64,000 bases of DNA from Mycobacterium parascrofulaceum ATCC BAA-614 (lineage in GTDB: Bacteria; Actinomycetota; Actinomycetes; Mycobacteriales; Mycobacteriaceae): positions 215,787 through 279,786 of the forward strand of contig NZ_GG770554.1 in the NCBI RefSeq assembly GCF_000164135.1. The letters run 5' to 3'. The position numbers and the translations under genes were made by a program. Positions 42,724 through 52,530 of this stretch are shown here, one piece after another. Every line of letters starts with the position of its first letter. The first letter of the stretch is position 1. The notes beneath the pieces were generated by a model. It ran no database searches, was not told the DNA's origin, and saw only the letters and a program-made list of their open reading frames with translations.

Positions 42724-44405
42724 CGGCGAACGCTGCCGTCCGGCGACATCGGCTGGACGAGTTCGACGAGCAGCGGCGGGATCTCGAGCCGCGGCAAGAC
42801 CACCTCGACGAGCACCATGTTGTCGCGGTGCCGAGCCGCGGCGGTCAGGGCGTCATCGAGCTCGCCGTAGGTCCGCACCCGGAACGCCAGGTGGTCGGTG
42901 AAGCCCAGCGCGCCGGGGATGTCGGTCCACTTCCAGTTCACGATGTCGTTGTAGGGGGCCGTCTCGCCGTGGATCGCCCGTTCGACGGTGTAGCCGTCGT
43001 TGTTGACCACCACGATGACCGGGGACAGTCCCTCCCGCGAAAAGCTGCCCAGCTCTTGGACGGTCAGCTGCGCGGCACCGTCACCGATCAGCAGCACCGT
43101 CCGGCGGTCCGGGTGCGCCACCGCCGCGCCCAGCGCCGCGGGCAGCGTGTAACCGATTGAGCCCCAGAGGGGTTGGCCGATGAAGGTCACCCCCTGGGGC
43201 AGGCGGTGGTCGGCCATGCCGTAGAAGGACGTGCCCTGGTCGGCGAGGACGACGTTGCCCGGGGTGAGCGCCGTGCACAGGCGGTCCCACAACATCTCCT
43301 GCGTCAGCGGCTGGTCGCGCGGCGGCGGCGGGGGCAGCGCCTCGGCGGGCGGCGACGCCACCGGCGGTGACGTGACCGCGCGCCGGGTCAGGATGGTGGC
43401 CAGCGCCTCCAGGGCGGCGCCCATCTCCAGCGGCGCGAAGACCTCACCCGCCACGCTGCTCTGGTACTGCCCCACGTCGATGGTGCGCGCCGGGTCGATC
43501 CGCTGGCTGAAGAAGCCGCTGACCATGTCGGTGAACACCACGCCGGCGGTCACCAGCACCGGTGCCTCCTCGATCGCGGTGCGCACCGCCGGGGCACTGG
43601 CCGACCCCGCGTAGATCCCCAGGTAGTTGGGTGAGCTCTCGTCGAGCAGGCTCTTACCCCACATCAGCGTGGCGTAGGGCACGACATCGGCCGCCAGCAG
43701 CGCCTCGAGTTCTTTGACCACCTGCAGCCGGTGCACCAGCAGGTCGGCCAGGACGGTCAGCTGGTGGTCGGCGATGAGCCGGGAGGCGGCCTCGACGAAC
43801 AGCGAGAGGGCCCGCGGGCTGGTGCCGCCGGTGTAGCGGGGCAGTGGGTCGCGCGGCGGTTCGGTGGGGAAGCGGGCCACGTCGGTGGACAACAGGATGT
43901 ATCCGGGCCGCTTCTGCTCGCGCACCTCGGACAGCACCCGGTCGATCTCACGGCGGGCCGTCGCGGGCATGAGGTTGGCTTGGGCACAGGTGATCTCGCG
44001 GCTGACCCGGAAGAAGTGCTCGAAGTCTCCGTCGCCCAGCGAGTGGTGCAGCGCGCGCCGGGTGCCCTGTGCGTCCTTGGAGGGCCCGCCGACGATGTGC
44101 ACGACGGGCACCTGCTCGGCGTAACTGCCCGCAATCGCGTTTGCCGCCGACAGCTCGCCGACCCCGAAAGTCGTTACGACGGCAGCCATTCCGCGCAACC
44201 GGCCGTACCCGTCGGCGGCGTACCCGGCGTTCAGCTCGTTGGCGTTGCCCACCCAGCGGATGGCGGGGTGCGCGACGATGTGGTCGAGGAATTCCAGGTT
44301 GTAGTCGCCGGGAACGCCGAAGATTTCGGTGACGCCGAGTTCGGCGAGGCGGTCCAACAGGTAGTCACCGACGGTGTAGACGGGCCCGGTCGCTGCGTCA
44401 GTCAC
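42720..44405 (-). CDS. pdc: Alpha-keto-acid decarboxylase (Rv0853c ortholog)
   Basis: 561 residues, thiamine diphosphate dependent. The catalytic Glu is in [17 protein letters not shown] (near residue 50), and the ThDP-Mg motif runs from GDGAAQL to VVVNNDGYT. It decarboxylates pyruvate-, indolepyruvate- or branched-chain keto acids to aldehydes. A proline-rich linker ([13 protein letters not shown]) joins the middle and C-terminal domains. The start is GTG 44405; earlier starts would run into the promoter of the divergent SRPBCC gene. Position beside the Rv0854 and Rv0855 equivalents supports the identification. Confidence 0.93.
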   Translation of the reverse strand: MTDAATGPVYTVGDYLLDRLAELGVTEIFGVPGDYNLEFLDHIVAHPAIRWVGNANELNAGYAADGYGRLRGMAAVVTTFGVGELSAANAIAGSYAEQVPVVHIVGGPSKDAQGTRRALHHSLGDGDFEHFFRVSREITCAQANLMPATARREIDRVLSEVREQKRPGYILLSTDVARFPTEPPRDPLPRYTGGTSPRALSLFVEAASRLIADHQLTVLADLLVHRLQVVKELEALLAADVVPYATLMWGKSLLDESSPNYLGIYAGSASAPAVRTAIEEAPVLVTAGVVFTDMVSGFFSQRIDPARTIDVGQYQSSVAGEVFAPLEMGAALEALATILTRRAVTSPPVASPPAEALPPPPPRDQPLTQEMLWDRLCTALTPGNVVLADQGTSFYGMADHRLPQGVTFIGQPLWGSIGYTLPAALGAAVAHPDRRTVLLIGDGAAQLTVQELGSFSREGLSPVIVVVNNDGYTVERAIHGETAPYNDIVNWKWTDIPGALGFTDHLAFRVRTYGELDDALTAAARHRDNMVLVEVVLPRLEIPPLLVELVQPMSPDGSVRR

Positions 44406-44456
44406 AAGCACGACGGTACCTCGGTCGAATTCGTTCCGGCGGCCACGCCGTTTCAG

Positions 44457-44469
44457 TATCGTGCGGGCT
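44457..44469 (+). promoter_or_regulatory. Putative leaderless promoter, -10 TATCGT
   Basis: A TAnnnT -10 hexamer at 44457-44462 is followed by seven bases and then ATG 44470, so transcription would begin at or next to the start codon. The same geometry precedes the SRPBCC genes at 46056 and 46568. Confidence 0.5.
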
Positions 44470-44913
44470 ATGGCACTCAAAGAATCCCGCGACATCGTCA
44501 TCGAAGCCAGCCCGGAGGAGATTCTCGACGTCATCGCCGATTTCGAGGCGATGCCCGAATGGTCCGAACCCCACCAGAGTGCGGAGGTCCTCTCGACCGG
44601 GGCCGACGGCCGGCCCGAACAGGTCAAGATGAAGGTGAAGGTCGCCGGGATCACCGACGAACAGGTGGTGGCCTACACCTGGGCGGCGGACTCGGTCAGC
44701 TGGAAGCTGGTGAGCTCCTCGCAGCAGAAGGCGCAGGACGGGAAGTACACCCTGGTGCCGCAGGGAGACGCGACCCTGGTCAAGTTCGAGCTGCTCGCGG
44801 ACCCGAACGTGCCGTTGCCCGGCTTCGTCCTCAAACGCGCCGTGAAGGGGACCATCGATTCGGCGACCAAGGCGCTGCGCGAGCGGGTGCTCAAGGTCAA
44901 GAAGGGCAACTAG
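44470..44913 (+). CDS. SRPBCC (polyketide cyclase/dehydrase-like) protein, Rv0854 ortholog
   Basis: 147 residues with the START/SRPBCC fold pattern: [29 protein letters not shown] at the start and a C-terminal long helix ([18 protein letters not shown]). Such proteins bind hydrophobic ligands in a cavity; the biochemical role is not established. It is followed by the acyl-CoA racemase gene six bases later. Two more paralogs lie downstream of that gene. ATG 44470 is likely the first transcribed codon. Confidence 0.88.
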   Translation: MALKESRDIVIEASPEEILDVIADFEAMPEWSEPHQSAEVLSTGADGRPEQVKMKVKVAGITDEQVVAYTWAADSVSWKLVSSSQQKAQDGKYTLVPQGDATLVKFELLADPNVPLPGFVLKRAVKGTIDSATKALRERVLKVKKGN

Positions 44914-44918
44914 TCGCG

Positions 44919-45998
44919 GTGGGCGACGGCGGGCCCCTGGCCGGGGTGAAGGTGATCGAGCTCGGCGGGATCGGACCGGGGCCGCACGCGGGGATGATGC
45001 TCGCCGACCTCGGGGCCGACGTGGTGCGGGTGCGGCGCCCGGGCGGCTTGGTGATGCCGCCCGAGGACCGCGACCTGTTGCACCGCGGGAAGCGGATCGT
45101 CGACCTGGACGTCAAGACGCAGCCTCAGGCGCTGCTCGGGCTCGCGGCCCGAGCCGACGTGCTGCTGGACTGTTTCCGCCCCGGCACCTGCGAGCGGCTC
45201 GGGATCGGCCCCGACGAGTGCGCGGCGGTCAATCCGCGGCTGATCTTCGCGCGGATCACCGGCTGGGGGCAGGACGGACCGCTGGCCCGGACGGCGGGCC
45301 ACGACATCAATTACCTGTCGCAGACCGGCGCACTCTCGGCGCTGGGCTATGCCGACCGGCCCCCGATGCCGCCGCTGAACTTGGTCGCCGACTTCGGCGG
45401 CGGGTCGATGCTGGTGCTCCTCGGCATCGTGGCGGCGCTCTACGAGCGGGAGCGCTCGGGCGCGGGGCAGGTGATCGACGCGGCGATGGTCGACGGCGTC
45501 AGCCTGCTCGCCCAGATGATGTGGACCATGAAGTCGACGGGAGCGCTGCGCGACCGGCGCGAATCGTTCCTGCTCGACGGCGGCGCCCCGTTCTACCGCT
45601 GTTATGAGACCGCCGACGGCAAATACATGGCCGTCGGCGCCATCGAGCCGCAATTCTTCGCGGCGTTGCTGACCGGGCTCGGCCTGTCGGCCGGGGAGGT
45701 GCCCGGCCAGCTCGACGTCGCGTCCTACCCGCGGATGTACGAGGTGTTCGCGCAACGGTTCGCCAGCCGGACCCGCGACGAGTGGACGACCACCTTCGCC
45801 GGCACCGACGCGTGCGTCACCCCGGTACTGACGTGGACCGAGGCGGCGGCCGACGAGCACCTGAGGGCGCGGTCCACGGTGGTCACCGCACACGGGGTCG
45901 ACCAGGCCGCACCCGGCCCACGCTTCTCGCGGACCCCGGCCGCGCCGGTCGGGCGGCCGCCGGCGGCCACCTCGCCCATCACCGAAATCGGTTGGTAG
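44919..45998 (+). CDS. far: Alpha-methylacyl-CoA racemase (Rv0855 ortholog)
   Basis: 359 residues of the CaiB/BaiF family. Catalytic residues known for the mycobacterial racemase MCR map well: His128 in TAGHDINYL and Asp158 in LVADFGGG, both two positions later than in MCR. It interconverts (R)- and (S)-2-methylacyl-CoA, needed for beta-oxidation of branched chains such as the sterol side chain. GTG 44919 is five bases after the SRPBCC stop. The neighbouring fadA and fadB fit a beta-oxidation role. Confidence 0.92.
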   Translation: MGDGGPLAGVKVIELGGIGPGPHAGMMLADLGADVVRVRRPGGLVMPPEDRDLLHRGKRIVDLDVKTQPQALLGLAARADVLLDCFRPGTCERLGIGPDECAAVNPRLIFARITGWGQDGPLARTAGHDINYLSQTGALSALGYADRPPMPPLNLVADFGGGSMLVLLGIVAALYERERSGAGQVIDAAMVDGVSLLAQMMWTMKSTGALRDRRESFLLDGGAPFYRCYETADGKYMAVGAIEPQFFAALLTGLGLSAGEVPGQLDVASYPRMYEVFAQRFASRTRDEWTTTFAGTDACVTPVLTWTEAAADEHLRARSTVVTAHGVDQAAPGPRFSRTPAAPVGRPPAATSPITEIGW

Positions 45999-46042
45999 TA
46001 AACCTTTTACGCCGAACCATTCCGGGGCGGGGCCGCGGTTGC

Positions 46043-46055
46043 TAGGTTGAGCTCA
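46043..46055 (+). promoter_or_regulatory. Putative leaderless promoter, -10 TAGGTT
   Basis: TAGGTT at 46043-46048, seven bases, then GTG 46056. The upstream GGTTGC is shared with the promoter at 46555. It decides the start codon: an in-frame TTG at 46047 would lie inside the -10 box. Confidence 0.5.
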
Positions 46056-46511
46056 GTGGCCGTAAAAGCATCACGTGAATTTGTCGTCGACGCGCCGCCG
46101 GAAGTGGTCATGGAGGCGCTCACCGATGTCGGCGTGCTGTCAGCGTGGTCGCCCCTGCACAAGAACATCGAAGTGATCGACCGCTATCCCGACGGCCGGC
46201 CCCACCACGTCAAGACCACCATCAAGATTCTGGGGCTCGTCGACAAGGAGATCCTGGAATACCACTGGGGTCCCGATTGGGTCGTCTATGACGCCAGAGG
46301 GACTTCCCAGCAGCACGGCCAGCATGTCGAGTACAACCTCAAACCCGAGGGCCTCGACAAGACACGGGTGCGTTTCGACGTCACTGTCGAACCGGGCCGG
46401 CCGATGCCCGCCTTCATCGTCCGGCGTGCCAGTGAGAGCGTGCTCGACTCGGCGGTCAAGGGATTGTGCGAATTGGTAAACCGTGTCAACGGTTCGACCG
46501 AGCCGGAATAG
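46056..46511 (+). CDS. SRPBCC family protein, Rv0856 ortholog
   Basis: 151 residues; opens VAVKASREFVVDAPPEVVMEALTDVG and contains LEYHWGPDWVVYDARG, nearly the same as its downstream paralog (LEYHWGPDWMVWDAEK). It probably binds a hydrophobic ligand. The three SRPBCC genes here are a tandem family interrupted by the racemase gene, as in M. tuberculosis. GTG is chosen as start by homology with the paralog and by the promoter spacing. Confidence 0.87.
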   Translation: MAVKASREFVVDAPPEVVMEALTDVGVLSAWSPLHKNIEVIDRYPDGRPHHVKTTIKILGLVDKEILEYHWGPDWVVYDARGTSQQHGQHVEYNLKPEGLDKTRVRFDVTVEPGRPMPAFIVRRASESVLDSAVKGLCELVNRVNGSTEPE

Positions 46512-46554
46512 CCGGCGGCTCGCATTTTGCCTTCGGTACCGCCTGACCGGTTGC

Positions 46555-46567
46555 TAGCTTATTAGCA
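46555..46567 (+). promoter_or_regulatory. Putative leaderless promoter, -10 TAGCTT
   Basis: TAGCTT at 46555-46560, seven bases, then GTG 46568, with GGTTGC directly before the hexamer as at 46043. The duplicated promoter suggests that the paralogous genes were duplicated together with their control region. Confidence 0.5.
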
Positions 46568-47017
46568 GTGGCCGTTCAAGCGTCGTCGGAAATCGTCATC
46601 GACGCGCCTCCGGAAGTGATCATGGAGGCGCTGGCCGACATGGACGCCGTGCCGTCGTGGTCGCCGGTGCACAAGCGGGTCGAGGTCATCGACAAGCACC
46701 CCGACGGGCGTCCGTACCACGTGAAGGTCACCATCTCGGTCACCGGCATCCACGACACGGAACTGCTCGAATACCACTGGGGTCCGGACTGGATGGTGTG
46801 GGACGCCGAGAAGACGGCCCAGCAACGGGGCCAGCACGGGGAGTACACCCTGACCAGGGAGGGTTACGACAAGACCAGGGTGCGGTTCGCCATCACGGTC
46901 GAACCGTTCGCGCCGCTGCCGGAGTTCTGGGTCAGCCGGGCCCGCAAGAAAATCCTGCACGCCGCGCTGGAGGGTCTGCGTCGGCGCGTGGTCGAGGGCT
47001 TCGGTTCGGGCGGGTAG
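46568..47017 (+). CDS. SRPBCC family protein, Rv0857 ortholog
   Basis: 149 residues, GTG start. VAVQASSEIVIDAPPEVIMEALADM, then VHKRVEVIDKHPDGRPYHVKV and the LEYHWGPDWM segment, ending with a basic C-terminal helix. The third member of the local SRPBCC set and the closest relative of the preceding one. It converges on dapC, with eight bases between the stops. Confidence 0.87.
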   Translation: MAVQASSEIVIDAPPEVIMEALADMDAVPSWSPVHKRVEVIDKHPDGRPYHVKVTISVTGIHDTELLEYHWGPDWMVWDAEKTAQQRGQHGEYTLTREGYDKTRVRFAITVEPFAPLPEFWVSRARKKILHAALEGLRRRVVEGFGSGG

Positions 47018-47025
47018 GCGGCCGG

Positions 47026-48204
47026 TCAGCGCAGGACGGCCAGCCTCCTGATCGCCTCGTCAAGGGTATCCTCGCGTTTGCAGAAGGTGAAGCGCACCAA
47101 GTGATTCCACACCTTGGCTTGCGCCGAGGCGTGCTCGGCCGCCGGATCGCAGAACGGCGACAGGGGGATCGCGGCGACGCCCGCCTTCTCCGGCAGGGCC
47201 GCGCAGAACGCGGTGCTGTCGTCGTAGCCGAGGGGCCGCGGGTCGGCGCACAGGAAGTAGGTGCCGGCGCTGTCGTGCACCTCGAAGCCGATGTCGGACA
47301 GCCCGGCGGCCAGCCGGTCGCGACGGGCCCGCAACGAGTCGCGCAGCCCGGCCACCCACGCGTCCTCGGTGTCGAGCGCGAGGGCCACCGCCGGCTGGAA
47401 CGGCGCGCCGCCGACGTAGCTCAGGTATTGCTTTGCCGCACGCACCCCGGCAATGAGTTCCGCTGGCCCGCAAGCCCATCCGATCTTCCAGCCGGTGCAG
47501 TTGAACATCTTGGCCGCGCTGGAGATGGTGATCGTGCGCTCGGCCATGCCGTCGAGGCCGGCCAGCGGAAGGTGTCGGTGTTCGTCGAACACCAGGTGCT
47601 CGTAGACCTCGTCGGTGATCACCAACAGGTCGGCGGCGATCGCGACCTCCGCGATGGCGGTGAGCTCGGCCGGGCTGAGCACGGTGCCGGTCGGGTTGTG
47701 CGGCGAGTTGACGATCAGCGCGCGGGTGCGTGGCGTCACCGCGCGGCGCAGGGCGTCGGCGTCCAGGGCGAACCCGCGGCCATGGGGCACCAGGGGCACC
47801 GCCACCCGGTGCGCGCCGGCCATCGCCAACACCGGCGAGTAGGAGTCGTAGAACGGCTCGATCAGGAGCACCTCCGAGCCGGGCTCGACCAGGCCCAGCA
47901 CCGCGGACGCGATGGCCTCGGTCGCCCCGACGGTCACCAGCACCTCGGTGTCGGGGTCGTACTCGATCCCGAACCGCCGCTGCCGCTGGGCGGCGATGGC
48001 GGTTCGCAGCGACGGCACGCCGATGCCGGGCGGGTACTGATTGTGTCCCTCGGCGATGGCGTCTTGGGCGGCCTTCAACATGGCCGCGGGCCCGTCCTCG
48101 TCGGGGAAGCCCTGCCCGAGGTTGACCGCACCGACCCGCGCGGCCAGCGCCGACATCTCGGCGAACACCGTGGTCGCGTACGGACGCAGCCGCGACACCG
48201 TCAT
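47026..48204 (-). CDS. dapC: PLP aminotransferase class I/II (DapC, Rv0858c ortholog)
   Basis: 392 residues of fold-type I aminotransferase. NPHNPTG for the phosphate/cofactor region, DEVYEHL with the Asp on the pyridine nitrogen, SSAAKMFNCTGWKIGW with the PLP lysine, and the C-terminal VRFTFCK arginine. The M. tuberculosis ortholog is annotated N-succinyldiaminopimelate aminotransferase of lysine and cell-wall biosynthesis. ATG 48204 is preceded by a TAAGCT -10 box eight bases upstream, so the mRNA may be leaderless. Confidence 0.92.
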   Translation of the reverse strand: MTVSRLRPYATTVFAEMSALAARVGAVNLGQGFPDEDGPAAMLKAAQDAIAEGHNQYPPGIGVPSLRTAIAAQRQRRFGIEYDPDTEVLVTVGATEAIASAVLGLVEPGSEVLLIEPFYDSYSPVLAMAGAHRVAVPLVPHGRGFALDADALRRAVTPRTRALIVNSPHNPTGTVLSPAELTAIAEVAIAADLLVITDEVYEHLVFDEHRHLPLAGLDGMAERTITISSAAKMFNCTGWKIGWACGPAELIAGVRAAKQYLSYVGGAPFQPAVALALDTEDAWVAGLRDSLRARRDRLAAGLSDIGFEVHDSAGTYFLCADPRPLGYDDSTAFCAALPEKAGVAAIPLSPFCDPAAEHASAQAKVWNHLVRFTFCKREDTLDEAIRRLAVLR

Positions 48205-48218
48205 GCTGGTCGAGCTTA
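48205..48218 (-). promoter_or_regulatory. Putative leaderless promoter of dapC, -10 TAAGCT
   Basis: On the minus strand TAAGCT (48218-48213) is followed by eight bases and the ATG at 48204. Confidence 0.4.
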
Positions 48219-48240
48219 GGGGGCGCGGGCCCTCGAGCGT

Positions 48241-48282
48241 CACGCCAGTGTGGCGCTCGCACGCCGGCGCCACGCTGGCGTG
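48241..48282. repeat. Intergenic inverted repeat, 16-base arms
   Basis: Arms 48241-48256 (CACGCCAGTGTGGCGC) and 48267-48282 with one mismatch, loop of ten bases. It lies between the divergent dapC and fadA genes, where a terminator is not needed, so it may be a mobile palindromic repeat or a regulatory hairpin in a fadA leader. Confidence 0.6.
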
Positions 48283-48448
48283 TCCCCGGCAGGCGGCGGT
48301 ACCCCCAGCTCGGCGCGGGAGGCGCCCGGCACTGATGACCAGCGGCGATCGGCCCAACCAACAGGTTGGCCGGGCACTTTGTTAGGGTGCGGTATCTGGA
48401 CCTACCTTTAATACGGATCCGAAACCCACTCGTGAAGAGGAACTCGAC

Positions 48449-49660
<1,212 letters not shown>

Positions 49661-49664
49661 GACC

Positions 49665-51809
49665 ATGGCAGAGAACACCATTGCGTGGGACAAGGATGCC
49701 GACGGCATCGTAACGCTGACGCTCGACGACCCCACCGGGTCGGCGAACGTGATGAACGAGCACTACAAGGAGTCGATGCACAAGGCGGTCGAACGCCTTG
49801 TCGCGGAGAAGGATTCGGTCACCGGCGTGGTGATCACCAGCGCGAAGAAGACGTTCTTCGCCGGCGGCGATCTGAAGAGCATGATCAACGCCGGACCGGA
49901 GAACGCCGGCGACGTCTTCACCGAGGTCGAGGACATCAAGCGCGACCTGCGGACCCTGGAGACCCTGGGCAAGCCGGTGGTGGCCGCCATCAACGGCGCC
50001 GCGCTGGGCGGGGGCCTGGAGATCGCGCTGGCCTGCCATCACCGCATCGCCGCGGACGTCAAGGGCCTCGTGGTCGGTCTGCCCGAGGTGACGCTGGGCC
50101 TGCTGCCCGGCGGCGGCGGGGTGGCGCGCACGGTGCGGATGTTCGGCATCCAGAACGCGTTCATGAACATCCTGTCGCAGGGCACCCGCTTCAAGCCGGA
50201 CAAGGCCAAGGAGATGGGGCTCATCGACGAGCTCGTCGGCTCGGTCGACGAGCTGGTCCCCGCGGCCAAGGCGTGGATCAAGGCCAACCCCGACTCGCAC
50301 GAACAGCCCTGGGACAAAAAGGGTTACAAGATGCCCGGCGGCACGCCGTCCAGCCCGGGCCTGGCGGGCATCCTGCCGTCGTTCCCGGCGCTGCTGCGCA
50401 AGCAACTCAAGGGTGCGCCGATGCCGGCGCCGCGGGCCATCCTGGACGCGGCCGTCGAGGGCGCGCAGGTGGACTTCGACACGGCCACCCGCATCGAGAG
50501 CCGCTACTTCACTTCCCTGGTCACCGGTCAGGTCGCCAAGAACATGATCCAGGCGTTCTTCTTCGACCTGCAGCACATCAACGGTGGCGGCTCGCGTCCC
50601 GACGGCATCGAGCCGGTCAAGATCAACAAGATCGGTGTGCTGGGCGCCGGCATGATGGGCGCCGGCATCGCGTACGTGTCCGCCAAGGCCGGCTTCGACG
50701 TGGTGCTCAAGGACGTCAGCATCGAGGCCGCCGAGAAGGGCAAGGGCTACTCGGAAAAGCTTGAGGCCAAGGCGCTTCAGCGCGGCAAGACCACCGAGGA
50801 GAAGAGCAAGGCGCTGCTGGACCGCATCACGCCGTCGGCCGACCCCGCCGACTTCAAGGGTGTCGACTTCGTGATCGAGGCGGTGTTCGAGAACCAGGAG
50901 CTCAAGCACAAGGTGTTCCAGGAGATCGAGGACATCGTCGAACCCAACGCGCTGCTCGGGTCCAACACCTCGACGCTGCCGATCACCGGTCTGGCGACCG
51001 GGGTGAAGCGGCAGGAGGACTTCATCGGGATCCACTTCTTCTCGCCGGTCGACAAGATGCCGCTGGTCGAAATCATCAAGGGCGAGAAGACTTCCGACGA
51101 GGCGCTGGCTCGGGTGTTCGACTACACGCTGGCCATCGGCAAGACCCCGATCGTGGTCAACGACAGCCGCGGCTTCTTCACCAGCCGCGTCATCGGCACC
51201 TTCGTCAACGAGGCGCTGGCGATGCTCGGCGAGGGCGTCGAACCCGCCAGCATCGAGCACGCGGGTTCGCAGGCCGGCTACCCGGCTCCGCCGCTGCAGT
51301 TGTCCGACGAGCTCAACCTCGAGCTGATGCACAAGATCGCGACCGCGACCCGCAAGGGGGTCGAGGACGCGGGCGGCACCTACGAGCCGCACCCGGCGGA
51401 GGCGGTCGTGGAGAAGATGATCGAGATCGGCCGCCCGTCGCGGTTGAAGGGCGCGGGCTTCTACGAGTACGCCGACGGCAAGCGCACCCGGCTGTGGCCG
51501 GGCCTGCGCGAGACGTTCAAGTCCGGCAGCGCCGATATTCCGTTGCAGGACATGATCGATCGCATGCTGTTCGCCGAGGCGCTGGAGACGCAGAAGTGCC
51601 TGGACGAGGGCGTGCTGACGTCGACCGCCGACGCCAACATCGGGTCGATCATGGGCATCGGCTTCCCGCCGTACACCGGTGGGAGCGCGCAGTTCATCGT
51701 CGGCTACTCCGGCGCCGGCGGCACGGGCAAGGAGGCCTTCGTGGCCCGGGCGCGCGAGCTGGCCGCCAAGTACGGCGACCGGTTCCTGCCGCCGGCCTCG
51801 CTGACGTAA
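49665..51809 (+). CDS. fadB: Multifunctional fatty-acid oxidation protein (enoyl-CoA hydratase/3-hydroxyacyl-CoA dehydrogenase), Rv0860 ortholog
   Basis: 714 residues. The N-terminal crotonase domain has FFAGGDLKSM and AALGGGLEIALACHHRIA. The dehydrogenase domain starts near residue 325 with the Rossmann motif IGVLGAGMMGAGIA, followed by SNTSTLPITGLA and HFFSPVDKMPLVEII. A C-terminal dehydrogenase helical domain follows (GFFTSRV, FPPYTGG). It performs the second and third steps of beta-oxidation and hands the product to FadA. It is followed by a strong palindromic element. Confidence 0.97.
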   Translation: MAENTIAWDKDADGIVTLTLDDPTGSANVMNEHYKESMHKAVERLVAEKDSVTGVVITSAKKTFFAGGDLKSMINAGPENAGDVFTEVEDIKRDLRTLETLGKPVVAAINGAALGGGLEIALACHHRIAADVKGLVVGLPEVTLGLLPGGGGVARTVRMFGIQNAFMNILSQGTRFKPDKAKEMGLIDELVGSVDELVPAAKAWIKANPDSHEQPWDKKGYKMPGGTPSSPGLAGILPSFPALLRKQLKGAPMPAPRAILDAAVEGAQVDFDTATRIESRYFTSLVTGQVAKNMIQAFFFDLQHINGGGSRPDGIEPVKINKIGVLGAGMMGAGIAYVSAKAGFDVVLKDVSIEAAEKGKGYSEKLEAKALQRGKTTEEKSKALLDRITPSADPADFKGVDFVIEAVFENQELKHKVFQEIEDIVEPNALLGSNTSTLPITGLATGVKRQEDFIGIHFFSPVDKMPLVEIIKGEKTSDEALARVFDYTLAIGKTPIVVNDSRGFFTSRVIGTFVNEALAMLGEGVEPASIEHAGSQAGYPAPPLQLSDELNLELMHKIATATRKGVEDAGGTYEPHPAEAVVEKMIEIGRPSRLKGAGFYEYADGKRTRLWPGLRETFKSGSADIPLQDMIDRMLFAEALETQKCLDEGVLTSTADANIGSIMGIGFPPYTGGSAQFIVGYSGAGGTGKEAFVARARELAAKYGDRFLPPASLT

Positions 51810-51828
51810 GGCCGGCTCGGCTCCCTCG

Positions 51829-51888
51829 GCGAGCAGACGCAGAATCGCATGGGAACGGTTCCCGCAGTGCGATTTTGCGTCTGCTCGC
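51829..51888. terminator. Long palindrome between convergent genes, bidirectional terminator or repeat
   Basis: Arms of 21 bases (51829-51849 and 51868-51888, from GCGAGCAGACGCAGAATCGC) with one mismatch, and an inner perfect hairpin GGGAAC-G-GTTCCC at 51851-51863. It fills the gap between the stops of fadB and the methyltransferase. A relative lies at 57777-57836. Confidence 0.7.
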
Positions 51889-51891
51889 GCG

Positions 51892-52434
51892 TTAGGTGCG
51901 GCGCTGGAAGAGGTAGTAGCGCGCCGGGGTCTGCTCGCGCGCATTTCCCCGACTCAGCCGCGCTTCGTCGAGGTCGCCCTCGTCGCCGGCGGACAGCAGC
52001 GCCCATGCGGCCGAGAATCGCGATTCCATCTCTTCGGGCTCGACACCCGCCACGCCGAACCGCCCGCGGGGACGGAACGCGACGATGAAGAGCCGTGCGT
52101 CCGGGGCGGCCACCGCGCTGACCTCCCGGACGTAGGCCTCGCGATCTGCGCCGCTCATGTTGTGCAGGCAGCCGTTGTCGACGATCAGGTGGAAGTTCGC
52201 GCCGATCCCCGCCTGACTCAGCCGCGTGACGTCGGCCCGCACGAAGTCGACCGGCAGATTCGCGGCCTTGGCCCGGGCCTTGTCGAGTGCCCTGGGGGCA
52301 AAGTCGACGCCGGTGACTTTCCATCCGTGCTGCGCCAGGTAGATCGACGAGTCCCCGGTGCCGCAGCCGAGGTCGAGGGCCGAACCTGGAGGCAGCGGAG
52401 GCGTGTCATTGGTGCCCTGGACGAGGTCTCGCAA
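51892..52434 (-). CDS. Class I SAM-dependent methyltransferase, N-terminus uncertain
   Basis: 180 residues from TTG 52434. SAM motif I ALDLGCGTGDSSIYLAQHG, motif II VTGVDFAPRAL, and LIVDNGCLHNM. The frame is open upstream to the stop of the oxidoreductase gene and encodes FRIFYRIGFTPWDGHPLAQTL, a stretch typical of this methyltransferase type, but without ATG, GTG or TTG. An ATG at 52514 is out of frame by exactly one base, so a single-base loss just after the true start is likely (mutation or sequence error). Substrate unknown. Confidence 0.8.
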   Translation of the reverse strand: MRDLVQGTNDTPPLPPGSALDLGCGTGDSSIYLAQHGWKVTGVDFAPRALDKARAKAANLPVDFVRADVTRLSQAGIGANFHLIVDNGCLHNMSGADREAYVREVSAVAAPDARLFIVAFRPRGRFGVAGVEPEEMESRFSAAWALLSAGDEGDLDEARLSRGNAREQTPARYYLFQRRT

Positions 52435-52530
52435 AGTCTGCGCGAGCGGGTGGCCGTCCCACGGAGTGAAGCCGATGCGGTAGAAGATCCGAAACAGCGT
52501 CTGTTGGAAGCCATGGCCTTTACGGTATGC

